A DNA stretch of 64,000 nt from assembly GCA_047623555.1 (NCBI GenBank), contig JBLHMP010000006.1, positions 1 through 64,000 of the forward strand, given 5' to 3'. Below are positions 25,750 to 34,269 of the stretch, piece after piece; positions within the stretch are counted from its first letter, which is position 1, and every line of letters begins with the position of its first letter. Origin of the DNA: NORP181 sp047623555 (GTDB taxonomy: Bacteria; Pseudomonadota; Alphaproteobacteria; Rhodobacterales; Rhodobacteraceae). A program made the position numbers and the translations under genes. The notes under the pieces were generated by a model that made no database searches, had not been told where the DNA came from, and worked only from the letters and a program-made list of their open reading frames with translations.

Positions 25750-27525
25750 TTATACGTTCTGTGGACGCATGTCGTTGGGGTCGATGCCCGCAACTTCGAC
25801 TGGGTTTTTCATCGCGTCGCGACGGAACGGCTCACCCAGTTCCTGGTTAATCATCGCCTCGATGATGGTGGTGATGCCATTGTCCATCTGGTCGGTGATC
25901 GCTTGTGCCAGGGCGGCTGTCAGCTCGTCCATTGTGCGTGCAACGACGCCTTTCAGACCACAGGCCTCGGCGATGCCGGCATAGGACACTTCGGTGCCCA
26001 GCTCGGTGCCAACAAAGTTGTCGTCATACCACAGCGTTGAGTTGCGCTTTTCCGCGCCCCATTGGTAATTGCGGAATACGACCTGGGTTACGGCGGGCCA
26101 TTCTTCGCGGCCAATTGCCGTTAGCTCGGTCACCGCGATGCCAAATGCGCCGTCGCCAGAGAAGCCAACAACCGGCGTGTCCGGGCAGCCGATTTTGGCA
26201 CCAACCACCGAAGGCAGGCCATAGCCACACGGCCCAAACAGACCCGGTGAAAGGTACTTACGACCCTCTTCAAAGGTTGGGTAGGCGTTGCCGATGGCAC
26301 AGTTGTTGCCGATGTCGGACGAAATGATCGCCTGTTTTGGCAGCGAGGCCTGAATTGCCCGCCATGCTTTGCGTGGGCTTAGCCAATCGGGTTTGTCGGC
26401 GCGGGCGCGTTGGTTCCATGTGGTGCCGGGATCGTCCTCTTCATGGTCCATCGATGTCAGTTGCTGTGCCCATGCGGATTTGGTGGTCGCAATTGTATCT
26501 TTGCGGACCTGACGGCCTTCGTCGCCTGCAGTGCCCGACAGTTGTTCAAGGATCGAGGTCGCGACCTTTTGGGCATCGCCAACAATGCCCACTGTGACCT
26601 TTTTGGTCAGGCCAATGCGGTCAGGGTTGATGTCGACCTGAATGATTTTCGCATTTGTTGGCCAATAGTCGATGCCATAGCCCGGCAGGGTCGAAAACGG
26701 GTTTAACCTTGTGCCAAGCGCCAGCACAACGTCGGCCCTTGAGATCAGCTCCATCGCCGCCTTAGAGCCGTTATAGCCCAAAGGTCCGGCAAACAGCGGG
26801 TGCGAGCCGGGGAACGCATCGTTGTGCTGATAGCCGCAACAAACCGGCGCATCCAGACGTTCGGCCAATGCGATAGACGCTGGGATCGCGCCGCCGATCA
26901 CCACGCCAGCGCCGTTCAGCACGACGGGGAATTTGGCGTTAGACAGCAGTTCGGCGGCTTTGGATATCGCCATTTCGCCACCGGCAGGGCGTTCAAATTC
27001 AATGGGCTCAGGCAGGTCAATGTCGATGACCTGGGTCCAGAAATCGCGTGGGATGTTGATCTGTGCAGGGGCGCTGGCGCGTTTGGCCTGCGCGATCACC
27101 CGGGCAAGAACTTCGCAGATGCGGGACGGGTCGCGGACCTCTTCCTGATAGGCGACCATTTCCTCAAACGCGGCCATCTGTTCGACTTCTTGAAAACCAC
27201 CCTGACCGATGGTTTTGTTGGCAGCCTGCGGGGTGACCAGCAATAGCGGCGTGTGGTTCCAATAGGCGGTTTTCACGGCGGTGACAAAATTGGTAATACC
27301 GGGGCCGTTTTGTGCGATCATCATCGACATTTTGCCGGTGGCACGGGTGTAACCGTCGGCCATCATGCCGCCGGAGCCTTCGTGGGCGCAATCCCAGAAC
27401 GTGATTCCTGCCTTGGGAAAGATGTCGGAAATTGGCATGAACGCCGAGCCGATGATGCCGAAAACATTATCGATTCCATGACGTTGCAGTGTTTTTACAA
27501 AGGCCTCTTCGGTGGTCATTTTCAT
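25750..27525 (-). CDS. xsc: Sulfoacetaldehyde acetyltransferase Xsc
   Basis: This thiamine-diphosphate enzyme cleaves sulfoacetaldehyde with phosphate to acetyl phosphate and sulfite, the desulfonation step of taurine and isethionate degradation. The 591 residues have the family start MTTEEAFVKTLQRHGIDNVFG, the ThDP-glutamate region WDCAHEGSGGMMADGY near residue 45, and the cofactor motif GFSGDGAFGIAVTEL near residue 440. The C-terminus is also typical (EPFRRDAMKNPVEVAGI). A GGAGGA site lies 7 nt before the ATG. Tandem TauR-like sites lie 83 bp upstream. Confidence 0.96.
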   Translation of the reverse strand: MKMTTEEAFVKTLQRHGIDNVFGIIGSAFMPISDIFPKAGITFWDCAHEGSGGMMADGYTRATGKMSMMIAQNGPGITNFVTAVKTAYWNHTPLLLVTPQAANKTIGQGGFQEVEQMAAFEEMVAYQEEVRDPSRICEVLARVIAQAKRASAPAQINIPRDFWTQVIDIDLPEPIEFERPAGGEMAISKAAELLSNAKFPVVLNGAGVVIGGAIPASIALAERLDAPVCCGYQHNDAFPGSHPLFAGPLGYNGSKAAMELISRADVVLALGTRLNPFSTLPGYGIDYWPTNAKIIQVDINPDRIGLTKKVTVGIVGDAQKVATSILEQLSGTAGDEGRQVRKDTIATTKSAWAQQLTSMDHEEDDPGTTWNQRARADKPDWLSPRKAWRAIQASLPKQAIISSDIGNNCAIGNAYPTFEEGRKYLSPGLFGPCGYGLPSVVGAKIGCPDTPVVGFSGDGAFGIAVTELTAIGREEWPAVTQVVFRNYQWGAEKRNSTLWYDDNFVGTELGTEVSYAGIAEACGLKGVVARTMDELTAALAQAITDQMDNGITTIIEAMINQELGEPFRRDAMKNPVEVAGIDPNDMRPQNV

Positions 27526-27608
27526 GTGCGGTTCCTCCCATGGAATACTTTTGGACCGGCAGAAAGCCGATGGATTTGATTTGGTTTAGGGCGTTGTGTT
27601 TGGCACCA

Positions 27609-27640
27609 ATAGGGCCAGTTTTGCGGCGGGATGGGTCCAG
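27609..27640 (-). promoter_or_regulatory. Tandem TauR-like binding site upstream of xsc
   Basis: On the minus strand CTGGACCCAT (27640-27631) is followed after 12 bp by CTGGCCCTAT (27618-27609), a direct repeat with a 22-bp period. The TauR site known from Rhodobacter capsulatus consists of direct repeats close to CTGGACYTAA. The nearer copy ends 83 bp before the xsc start, a fitting place for an activator. Confidence 0.65.
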
Positions 27641-27668
27641 TTTATCATGGGAGGCGTCGCGCCGGTCC

Positions 27669-29126
27669 TTATACGTTCAGCGCCGCGGCAATACGTTTGA
27701 CACCTTGTTCGATCCGGTTGACCGGAATCGATGAATAGCCGATCCGATAGAAATTGCGTGGCCGGTCCGGTCCGGCAAAAAATGCGGTGCCCGGCTCGAT
27801 CAAAACGCTCTCTGTGCGCAGGGTTTCGGCCAATTCCGTCGTGTCGACGCCGTTGGGCGCACACATCCATAGCGATGATCCGCCATAAACCCCGCGCCCG
27901 GCGATGGTCAGCCCATGCGCCGCAATCGCCTCTTCCAACACGCGACGACGATCATGCAAGGTGCGGGCCATGCGCCGGATTTGCGCATCATAATGACCCA
28001 ACGACAGGAAATAGGCGGCAGTGCGCTGGATGTGCCCCGGCGGGTGGCGCAGCACCGATGCACGCAGGGCACGCGCCTCACGAATAAACGGTTCCGATCC
28101 GACCAAATAGCCCAACCGCAGACCCGGAAATAGCGATTTGGAAAAGCTGCCGACATAGATCACCCGGCCATCGCGATCCATAGACTTAAGAGCCGGGGAC
28201 GGGGCCGCAAGGAACGACATTTCAAACTCATAATCATCTTCGACAATCAGCGCATCCAGCGCGCGCGCGTGGTCCAGTAATTCGCGTCGACGGGAGAGGG
28301 GCATGGTGGCAGTGGTCGGGCCCTGATGGCTGGGGGTGGTGAAAATCACGTCGGTGTCGGGCGGAATATTGTCGGGTGGCAGCCCATCCGCATCCACGCG
28401 GATCGGCGTCAATTGGCATTTCGATTGCCGCAGAATATCGCGCAGGGCGTAATAACAGGGGTCCTCAATCGCGGCTTTGCGATCCGGGTCCAGCAACAAC
28501 CGGGTGGTTAGCCAAAGCGCGTTTTGCGCACCCAGCGTTATCAGGATTTCCTCGGGGCGGGCGGTGATGCCGCGTCTGGGCAACGTGTGGCGGGCAATGA
28601 ATTCGATCAGCAGCGGATCGTCTTGGTCATAGTAATCCGTGGTCAGTGCGGAAAAGTCCTTTTGCCCCAAGGCACGCAGGGCGCACAGCCGCCAGTTGGC
28701 GTGGTCAAACAGCGTTGGATCGGCCTGGCCATAGACAAACGGATAGCGGTATTTCGACCAGTCCTGCGGTTTTTCCGGGGTGTCGCCGCCGGTAAATCGC
28801 TGACTGATAGCACGATCCCAATCAACGGTTTCGTTGGTTTTATGGGGCGGCGCATAGATCGGCGGCACCGGCGCGTTTTCCGATACGTAATAGCCCGACC
28901 GCCCGCGCGAGGTCAGGTAATCATTAGCCAGCAATTCGGTATAGGCCAACGTCACGGTGATCCGGCTGATCCGCAGATGCGTAGCGAGCTTGCGTGAGGA
29001 TGGCAGCTTTTCTTTCTTGTGGAACCGGCCAGATAAAATGCCCTCGGCAATCATCTGCTGGATCTGCGCCTGCAGGGTGCCCTGTGCGTCGGGGTTCAGG
29101 AAAAAGGTGTCGACTGAGATGGTCAT
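27669..29126 (-). CDS. tauR: TauR-type MocR/GntR transcriptional regulator
   Basis: The 485-residue protein has an N-terminal GntR winged helix (residues about 15-80; LPSSRKLATHLRISRITVTLAY) fused to a PLP-dependent aminotransferase-like domain. The latter includes the PLP lysine in YVGSFSKSLFPGLRLGY near residue 315. This architecture and the neighbour xsc match TauR, which activates taurine genes with PLP and taurine as effectors. It lies upstream of xsc on the same strand. Tandem binding-site-like repeats sit on both sides of the gene. Confidence 0.9.
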   Translation of the reverse strand: MTISVDTFFLNPDAQGTLQAQIQQMIAEGILSGRFHKKEKLPSSRKLATHLRISRITVTLAYTELLANDYLTSRGRSGYYVSENAPVPPIYAPPHKTNETVDWDRAISQRFTGGDTPEKPQDWSKYRYPFVYGQADPTLFDHANWRLCALRALGQKDFSALTTDYYDQDDPLLIEFIARHTLPRRGITARPEEILITLGAQNALWLTTRLLLDPDRKAAIEDPCYYALRDILRQSKCQLTPIRVDADGLPPDNIPPDTDVIFTTPSHQGPTTATMPLSRRRELLDHARALDALIVEDDYEFEMSFLAAPSPALKSMDRDGRVIYVGSFSKSLFPGLRLGYLVGSEPFIREARALRASVLRHPPGHIQRTAAYFLSLGHYDAQIRRMARTLHDRRRVLEEAIAAHGLTIAGRGVYGGSSLWMCAPNGVDTTELAETLRTESVLIEPGTAFFAGPDRPRNFYRIGYSSIPVNRIEQGVKRIAAALNV

Positions 29127-29141
29127 GTGGGCGACTCTAGA

Positions 29142-29173
29142 CTGGACCTAAATTGGTGGCAATCTGGCCTTAA
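29142..29173 (+). promoter_or_regulatory. Tandem TauR-like binding site between tauR and the ArsR-permease operon
   Basis: CTGGACCTAA at 29142-29151 is followed after 12 bp by CTGGCCTTAA at 29164-29173, the same 22-bp period as in front of xsc. The first copy fits the CTGGACYTAA consensus exactly. Repeat direction is that of the plus-strand gene at 29252, and the nearer copy ends 78 bp before it. It also lies just upstream of tauR, so autoregulation is a second possible role. Confidence 0.7.
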
Positions 29174-29251
29174 CAAGATTTGCATTTTTTTGGCTTTTCA
29201 AATCGTCATATTTCTATATAACTAGGTTTATAGTTTATTGAAGGTGATCAC

Positions 29252-29560
29252 ATGTGGGAAACAGCATCCCGAGGGTTTGCGGCGATGGGATCAGAGGCGC
29301 GGTTACAGGTGCTCAAGACACTGATCCGCGCAGGTGCGCCGGGTCTGACCGTCGGTGAGATACAAGAACGGACCGGCATGGCGCCGTCCACATTGGCGCA
29401 TCATCTCAAGTTTCTGGCAGCGGGCGGATTGGTTGCCCAACAACGGGTCGGACGCTCAACGGTTAACACGGCGTGCTTTGATGCGCTTGAGGAATTAGCG
29501 CAGTTCATTCTGGCGGAATGCTGCATAGATGTCTCCAGAAAGGCCGCGAACAATGGCTGA
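29252..29560 (+). CDS. ArsR-family transcriptional regulator
   Basis: The 102-residue winged-helix protein reads LRAGAPGLTVGEIQE-like text followed by RTGMAPSTLAHHLKFLAAGGLV, a standard ArsR recognition helix region. Two adjacent cysteines occur near the C-terminus (AECCID), possibly a metal or thiol sensor. It overlaps the start of the next permease gene by 8 bp, so it probably controls that transporter. The gene is divergent from tauR. Confidence 0.88.
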   Translation: MWETASRGFAAMGSEARLQVLKTLIRAGAPGLTVGEIQERTGMAPSTLAHHLKFLAAGGLVAQQRVGRSTVNTACFDALEELAQFILAECCIDVSRKAANNG

Positions 29561-30584
29561 TACAACGCAAAACCCCGGCGGTGGCATGCATGTCCTGACC
29601 GGATTTCTGAAAACACCCTGGGCGTTTATCGTCGCGGTGCTGATTGGTGTTGCAACGCTTGACCCCGGCAATCTTGTGGCGACGATACAATTTGCTGTTG
29701 CCGCCCTTGCCCATACCGCGCCGTTCATCCTGTTTGCGGTATTGTTGTTGGCCTATCTCAAGTCGACTGGGGCCGAGGTGATGATTGCGCAGGCATTTGT
29801 CGGGCGTGAAACCCGGATGATTTTTCTGGCGGCATTGTTTGGCGGCTTGGCCCCGTTTTGTTCCTGCGAAGTCATTCCGTTTATCGCCGGATTGCTCGTT
29901 CTTGGCGCGCCATTGTCTGCGGTCATGGCGTTCTGGCTGTCCTCGCCATTGATTGATCCACCGACGCTGTTCATCACCGCAGCCGCACTTGGCTGGCCGT
30001 TTGCGATTGGCAAGGCTGTAGCGGCTGTGGCGCTTGGATTGTTTGGTGGGTTTGTCATCAAAGCACTGAGCGGGTGGGGCGCTTTTGCGCAGCCTTTGAA
30101 GGTGTATCAACGCAGCGGCTGTTGCGGGTCGGGGCCGGATTTTGACGGGAAGCCAGTGTGGAAATTCTGGACCGAAACGCCTCGTCGTACGCAGTTTCGG
30201 GCTGAATTTGTTAGCAATGGCATGTTTTTGTTCAAATGGTTGGCGCTGGCCTACACGCTTGAGGCGTTGTTGGTGCATTACGTGCCCGCAACCCTGATCG
30301 CGTCGGTTGTGGGTGGTGAGGGCGTGTTGCCAATTGCGACGGCGGCGTTGGTTGGAATGCCGGCCTATCTGAATTCCTATGTCGCGCCACCAATGTTGTC
30401 GGGGTTGATGGAGCAGGGCATGGGGGCCGGGGCGGCGATGGCGTTTATGATCGCCGGAGCGGTGAGTTCGATCCCGGCGATGGCAGCGGTTTGGTCCTTG
30501 GTTAAACCGCAGGTCTTTGCCGCCTATTTGATGCTGGGCGTATGTGGCGCGATATTGGCCGGGGTGATATTTGAAATGTTCTAG
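29553..30584 (+). CDS. YraQ/UPF0718-family permease (ArsP-like)
   Basis: The 343-residue permease has about eight to ten helices and the family motif FGGLAPFCSCEVIPFIAGLL near residue 100, with paired cysteines. A Cys-rich cytoplasmic segment, RSGCCGSG, lies near residue 190, and LVGMPAYLNSYVAPP in the second half. Relatives include the ArsP organoarsenical efflux permease and SO_0444-type metal exporters. Pairing with an ArsR regulator supports export of a metal, metalloid or thiol-reactive compound. The upstream TauR-like site suggests a link to sulfonate or sulfite metabolism. Confidence 0.82.
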   Translation: MADTTQNPGGGMHVLTGFLKTPWAFIVAVLIGVATLDPGNLVATIQFAVAALAHTAPFILFAVLLLAYLKSTGAEVMIAQAFVGRETRMIFLAALFGGLAPFCSCEVIPFIAGLLVLGAPLSAVMAFWLSSPLIDPPTLFITAAALGWPFAIGKAVAAVALGLFGGFVIKALSGWGAFAQPLKVYQRSGCCGSGPDFDGKPVWKFWTETPRRTQFRAEFVSNGMFLFKWLALAYTLEALLVHYVPATLIASVVGGEGVLPIATAALVGMPAYLNSYVAPPMLSGLMEQGMGAGAAMAFMIAGAVSSIPAMAAVWSLVKPQVFAAYLMLGVCGAILAGVIFEMF

Positions 30585-30613
30585 GGAGCGTGGGTTTTCA
30601 CCCACCCTACGCC
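30585..30613. repeat. Palindromic intergenic repeat, family B
   Basis: GTGGGTTTTCACCCAC at 30590-30605, preceded by gagc and followed by cctacgcc, is a copy of the hairpin repeat found at 18476-18500, 39156-39213 and 50357-50383. It lies 6 bp after the permease stop, where it could end the transcript. Confidence 0.7.
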
Positions 30614-30620
30614 TTGATTG

Positions 30621-31026
30621 CTAAATCTCGGCATATATTTCCAGCAGATTGCCATCGGGATCGCGAAAGAACAAAGTGCGGTGGCCAAAGTCACGATCGG
30701 TTGGTGGTGAGATCAGATTTATACCTTGGCGGATCAATTCGTCGGCGCATAAATCGACCTGCATCAGCGCAACCCAGAACGCCAGTTGCAGGGCGGCACT
30801 GCCCGTTGGCGTGGGGATCATCCGATGCGGTCAGGCCCGGTTAGGACAGCGCCAGGGTATTGTTGGCGATGCGAAATTCAAGCCAGTTTGGGGAAAGTTC
30901 ACGCAGAAATTGGAACTGCAGGATGTTCTGATAAAACTGCCGCATCGCCGTCATGTCACGTATACAAACAACGGTATAGTCGATCGCCTGAATGGCCTGA
31001 AAAGGTGATATTTGTGTCGTTGTCAT
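30621..31026 (-). pseudogene. VOC-family protein, broken by a stop and a frameshift
   Basis: The frame from 31026 gives MTTTQISPFQAIQAIDYTVV through WLEFRIANNTLALS and then meets TAA at 30841-30843. The C-terminal half continues in a different frame: GSAALQLAFWVAL, then FGHRTLFFRDPDGNLLEIYAEI to the stop at 30621. In-frame reading past the TAA continues for about ten codons before the frame must shift, so two lesions are present. An intact version would be about 130 residues. Confidence 0.75.
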
Positions 31027-31031
31027 TGCCG

Positions 31032-32177
31032 CTAAATCCTTTTGGCTACTTCCTCTAACATCACCTCGGTGGCACCGCCGCCAATGGATTGGACACGCGC
31101 GTCGCGGGTCATGCGTTCGATGGTGGTGCCGTGCATGTATCCGGTGCCGCCGTGGAACTGCAAGCAATCATACATGACTTCGTTGACCAACTCACCACAG
31201 AGCGCTTTGAGCATGGACACCTCTTTGACCATGTCCTCGCCATTGGCATCGCGCGCGGCAGTGGCATAGACGAACTGGCGCGCGGCAGAAACGCGGGCAG
31301 ATAGCATAGCAAGGCGCTGGCGGATGGCCTGTTTTGACCACAAAGGTGCGCCAAAGGCCTGTCGGGTTTTGACATAATCCAACGTCAGGTCCAGAGCCGC
31401 CTGTGCCTCGCCCATCATCATCGCAGACAACACGATGCGTTCGTTTTGAAAGTTGCGCATGATGGCGTAAAACCCGCGGCCTTCGTCACCAAGGATGTTG
31501 GCAGCAGGCACGCGGCAGTCCTGAAACGACAACTCGGCGGTGTCCGAGGACCGCCAGCCGTGTTTGTCCAAGGCCCGGCTGACGGTGAACCCGGCTGTGC
31601 CTGCCTCAATCAAAAACATGGTCACCGATTGGCTGGCCGGCCCCGTAGTGTCGGTTTTGACCGCGACGCAATAGAGGTCGGCGTGAACACCATTGGTGAT
31701 GAACATTTTGGCGCCATTGATGACGTAAACATCACCGTCACGCCGGGCATTGGTGCGCATGCTTTTGACGTCCGACCCGGCGTCAGGTTCGGTAACGGCC
31801 ACCGCGACGATTTTGCGACCGGCGATAATGTCGGGCATATATTGCACGCGCTGGGCATCATTTCCGGCGTTGAATAAATGCACCGAGGCCATGTCGGTAT
31901 GCACAAGTGCAGTGATCGCAAACCCACCGTAAGTGGAGCGGCCAAGTTCCTCGGCCAGCACAGCAGTGGCGCGGGTGTCCATGTCCGAGCCGCCGAATTC
32001 TTCGGGATAACGGATGCCGAACAGGCCCAACGCCCCCATGTCGCGCAGCACTTCGCGCGGGACCATGCCGTCGATCTCCCATTGGTCGGCATAGGGGTGG
32101 ACGTTGTCGGCGATAAATCGGCGGATCTGGTCACGCAGCATTTCGTGTTCGTCTTCCAGAAACAGGTGGTTGGTCAT
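31032..32177 (-). CDS. Acyl-CoA dehydrogenase family protein
   Basis: The 381-residue flavoprotein has the usual three-domain layout: helical N-domain, the FAD/substrate loop AVAVTEPDAGSDVKSMRT near residue 125, the FITNG motif near residue 160, and the C-terminal QFHGGTGYMHGTTIERMTRDAR near residue 345. It would dehydrogenate an acyl-CoA to the 2,3-enoyl-CoA with ETF as acceptor. It lies 10 bp before the ureohydrolase gene in transcription order, probably in one operon. Chain preference is unknown. Confidence 0.9.
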   Translation of the reverse strand: MTNHLFLEDEHEMLRDQIRRFIADNVHPYADQWEIDGMVPREVLRDMGALGLFGIRYPEEFGGSDMDTRATAVLAEELGRSTYGGFAITALVHTDMASVHLFNAGNDAQRVQYMPDIIAGRKIVAVAVTEPDAGSDVKSMRTNARRDGDVYVINGAKMFITNGVHADLYCVAVKTDTTGPASQSVTMFLIEAGTAGFTVSRALDKHGWRSSDTAELSFQDCRVPAANILGDEGRGFYAIMRNFQNERIVLSAMMMGEAQAALDLTLDYVKTRQAFGAPLWSKQAIRQRLAMLSARVSAARQFVYATAARDANGEDMVKEVSMLKALCGELVNEVMYDCLQFHGGTGYMHGTTIERMTRDARVQSIGGGATEVMLEEVAKRI

Positions 32178-32187
32178 GTGCCGTCCT

Positions 32188-33144
32188 TTATGTGCGGTAA
32201 TGCATGATCCGCCCGATGGTGTTCATCAGCAGTTGCGCCGCCAAGATCGAGGTGCAGTTGCTTTGGTCATAATCCGGCGCGACCTCGACCAGATCAAGGC
32301 CGACAATCGTGCCGCGCTGGGCCAATCCGTCGATCAATTCCAATACCTCGTAATAGAGAAACCCACCGTGGCTAGGCGTGCCGGTACCGGGGGCAATGGA
32401 CGGGTCAAACGCGTCAATGTCGATGGTCAGATAGTATTGCGCGCCTTGTGGGATACGCTCCAACATCGCGTCGGTGCCCATTTTGCGCAGATTGCGAACC
32501 GACTGGATGTCGGAGCCCATAGCGCGGGCATCCACGTAACCTTCGCGGGCGGTGGAGGAAACGTTGCGAATGCCAATCTGGCTCAACCCGGTGACATACG
32601 GTTTCTCGGCGGCGCGGCGCATCGGGTTGCCGTGGCCATAGCGCACGCCGTGGCGCTCATCGACGAAATCAAGATGCGCGTCGATCTGGACCACATGTAT
32701 CGGGCCCTGATCATCAAAGGCGTTGATGCAAGGAATGTTGACGGAATGATCGCCGCCCATCACCACGGGCAAGGCCCCGGCGGCGAGCATTTTGCGCACT
32801 CCGAATTCGATGTTGGCGTGGCTTTGCATAGTGTCGGTGTGGATAATGTCGGCGTCGCCTATGTCGACGATGCTGACCTTTGCCGGGTCAAGATAGGTGA
32901 CATCATCCTCAAAATCATAGGCCCCTGAATGGCCGAATGCGAATAATGTCGACGCCTCGCGGATCGAACGCGGGCCCATCCGGGCGCCAGACCGCCATTG
33001 AGCGCCAAAGTCAAACGGGGCGCCCATGACGGCGACATCTGCGGCGATTGCGTCCCAGTTTTCAACGTAGGGGTATTTGCCAAAGGTGCAGATGCCGACA
33101 AAGGGCAGGTTCAAACGTCCGCTTTGGTAACCGTGATCTGACAT
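32188..33144 (-). CDS. Agmatinase/arginase-family ureohydrolase
   Basis: This 318-residue manganese enzyme hydrolyses a guanidino compound to urea and an amine. All metal ligands are present: VMGGDHSVN near residue 128, IDAHLDFVDE near residue 150, and LTIDIDAFDPSIAPGTGTPSHGG near residue 240. The loops fit agmatinase or guanidinobutyrase/guanidinopropionase equally well. It is flanked by the acyl-CoA dehydrogenase downstream and the exported cyclase upstream on the same strand. Confidence 0.88.
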   Translation of the reverse strand: MSDHGYQSGRLNLPFVGICTFGKYPYVENWDAIAADVAVMGAPFDFGAQWRSGARMGPRSIREASTLFAFGHSGAYDFEDDVTYLDPAKVSIVDIGDADIIHTDTMQSHANIEFGVRKMLAAGALPVVMGGDHSVNIPCINAFDDQGPIHVVQIDAHLDFVDERHGVRYGHGNPMRRAAEKPYVTGLSQIGIRNVSSTAREGYVDARAMGSDIQSVRNLRKMGTDAMLERIPQGAQYYLTIDIDAFDPSIAPGTGTPSHGGFLYYEVLELIDGLAQRGTIVGLDLVEVAPDYDQSNCTSILAAQLLMNTIGRIMHYRT

Positions 33145-33197
33145 GGTTTGCCTTTCAGATAGTCGAGGCCAAGATGTTTGGCCCCGACTTGGAACTG

Positions 33198-34145
33198 TTA
33201 GTAGAGAGCGACCGGATTAATGATCATCTGAACCGTGCCGCGAATCCGCGCCTGACCCAGAACAAACATGAATTCTGTCACGTCATCGGCCACCAAGAGT
33301 CCGGTGTTCATGGTTTCAAGGATATAGATGCCGTTTTCTTTCAGTAACACGACATGGCCATAAAACGCACCATCACCCTTTTTTGGCGGAACCGGCTCGA
33401 CTCCCCATGTATCGGCACCAACCGCCATCGGATTCAGCGACGCAATGTAACGCGACCCTTCGACGTTGATACCCGGTTCACCCGAAACCCAGGCCTTGGG
33501 ATCAGCCTCAAGCATGGCGTCGGTCCAGCCGGTATGGAACAGGATGATGTCGCTTTCGCCCAAGGTGACGCCCTGCGCTTTGGCTGCGGCTTTGATGTCG
33601 GCCTCGCCGAAATTTTCACCAGCGGCCAGGGCGTCTTTGCCAAAATGCTTGGCCATGTTCAAAACCACACCGCGACCAACCAATGGGGGAATATCGTGGA
33701 CACCAAGTTTGGTCAGGCCCGTGATGGCCGAGATCTCTTTTTCGGATAGGCAGTTGTAATAATAGCCTTTTTCACCAAGGTGCCCAAGGCCGTCAATCTG
33801 TGATCCAATGCCAAGCCAGGTCTGCAACAAGTCGTCATTGTAGTTGCCAGGATAGCCAAAGGCGTCAAGTTTCTGGCCACCTTGCTGGTTGGGTTGCACA
33901 ACCTGAAGGCTAAGAGAGCGGGGCGCAAAGGCCGGCGTGTCGGGGCCAATCACGATACCCAGAGGCACGGATTTACCCCGTTTGATCAGCTTGGCAGCCA
34001 TCAAAGTGTTTTCAGCCGTGACAAGGTTGGCCGAGCCGATTTGGTCATCGGCCCCCCATTTGGACGTCGTGCAATCGGCGGCAAATGATCCGGATGCCGC
34101 AAATGCGAATGTGCAGGCCAATCCCGCAAGCAGAGTATTTTTCAA
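33198..34145 (-). CDS. Exported cyclase-family (kynurenine formamidase-like) hydrolase
   Basis: The mature protein belongs to the cyclase family (PF04199): GIGSQIDGLGHLGEKGYYYNC near residue 105 and ILFHTGWTDAML near residue 205 correspond to family metal-binding regions. I choose the TTG at 34145 as start, because GGGAGGAA lies 6-8 nt upstream and a clean signal peptide follows (KNTLLAGLACTFAFAASGSFA). The upstream ATG at 34172 has no such site. Length is 315 residues, periplasmic. Substrate unknown. Confidence 0.8.
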   Translation of the reverse strand: MKNTLLAGLACTFAFAASGSFAADCTTSKWGADDQIGSANLVTAENTLMAAKLIKRGKSVPLGIVIGPDTPAFAPRSLSLQVVQPNQQGGQKLDAFGYPGNYNDDLLQTWLGIGSQIDGLGHLGEKGYYYNCLSEKEISAITGLTKLGVHDIPPLVGRGVVLNMAKHFGKDALAAGENFGEADIKAAAKAQGVTLGESDIILFHTGWTDAMLEADPKAWVSGEPGINVEGSRYIASLNPMAVGADTWGVEPVPPKKGDGAFYGHVVLLKENGIYILETMNTGLLVADDVTEFMFVLGQARIRGTVQMIINPVALY

Positions 34146-34269
34146 AGTATTTCCTCCCAAAACGCCGGACACTGTGTCCGGATTCTAAAACTATAACATG
34201 ACAAATATATCGCGATAGGGTCAGGTAAGGGTAGGTTGGCCAAGCGCGGGCTATTGCCGTAGCGTAACT

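Noticed and set aside
29553..30584. Assignment of the permease as a confirmed arsenic exporter
   Set aside because: ArsR pairing and Cys motifs fit, but no arsenate reductase or other ars gene is adjacent and a TauR-like site lies upstream, so substrate was left open.
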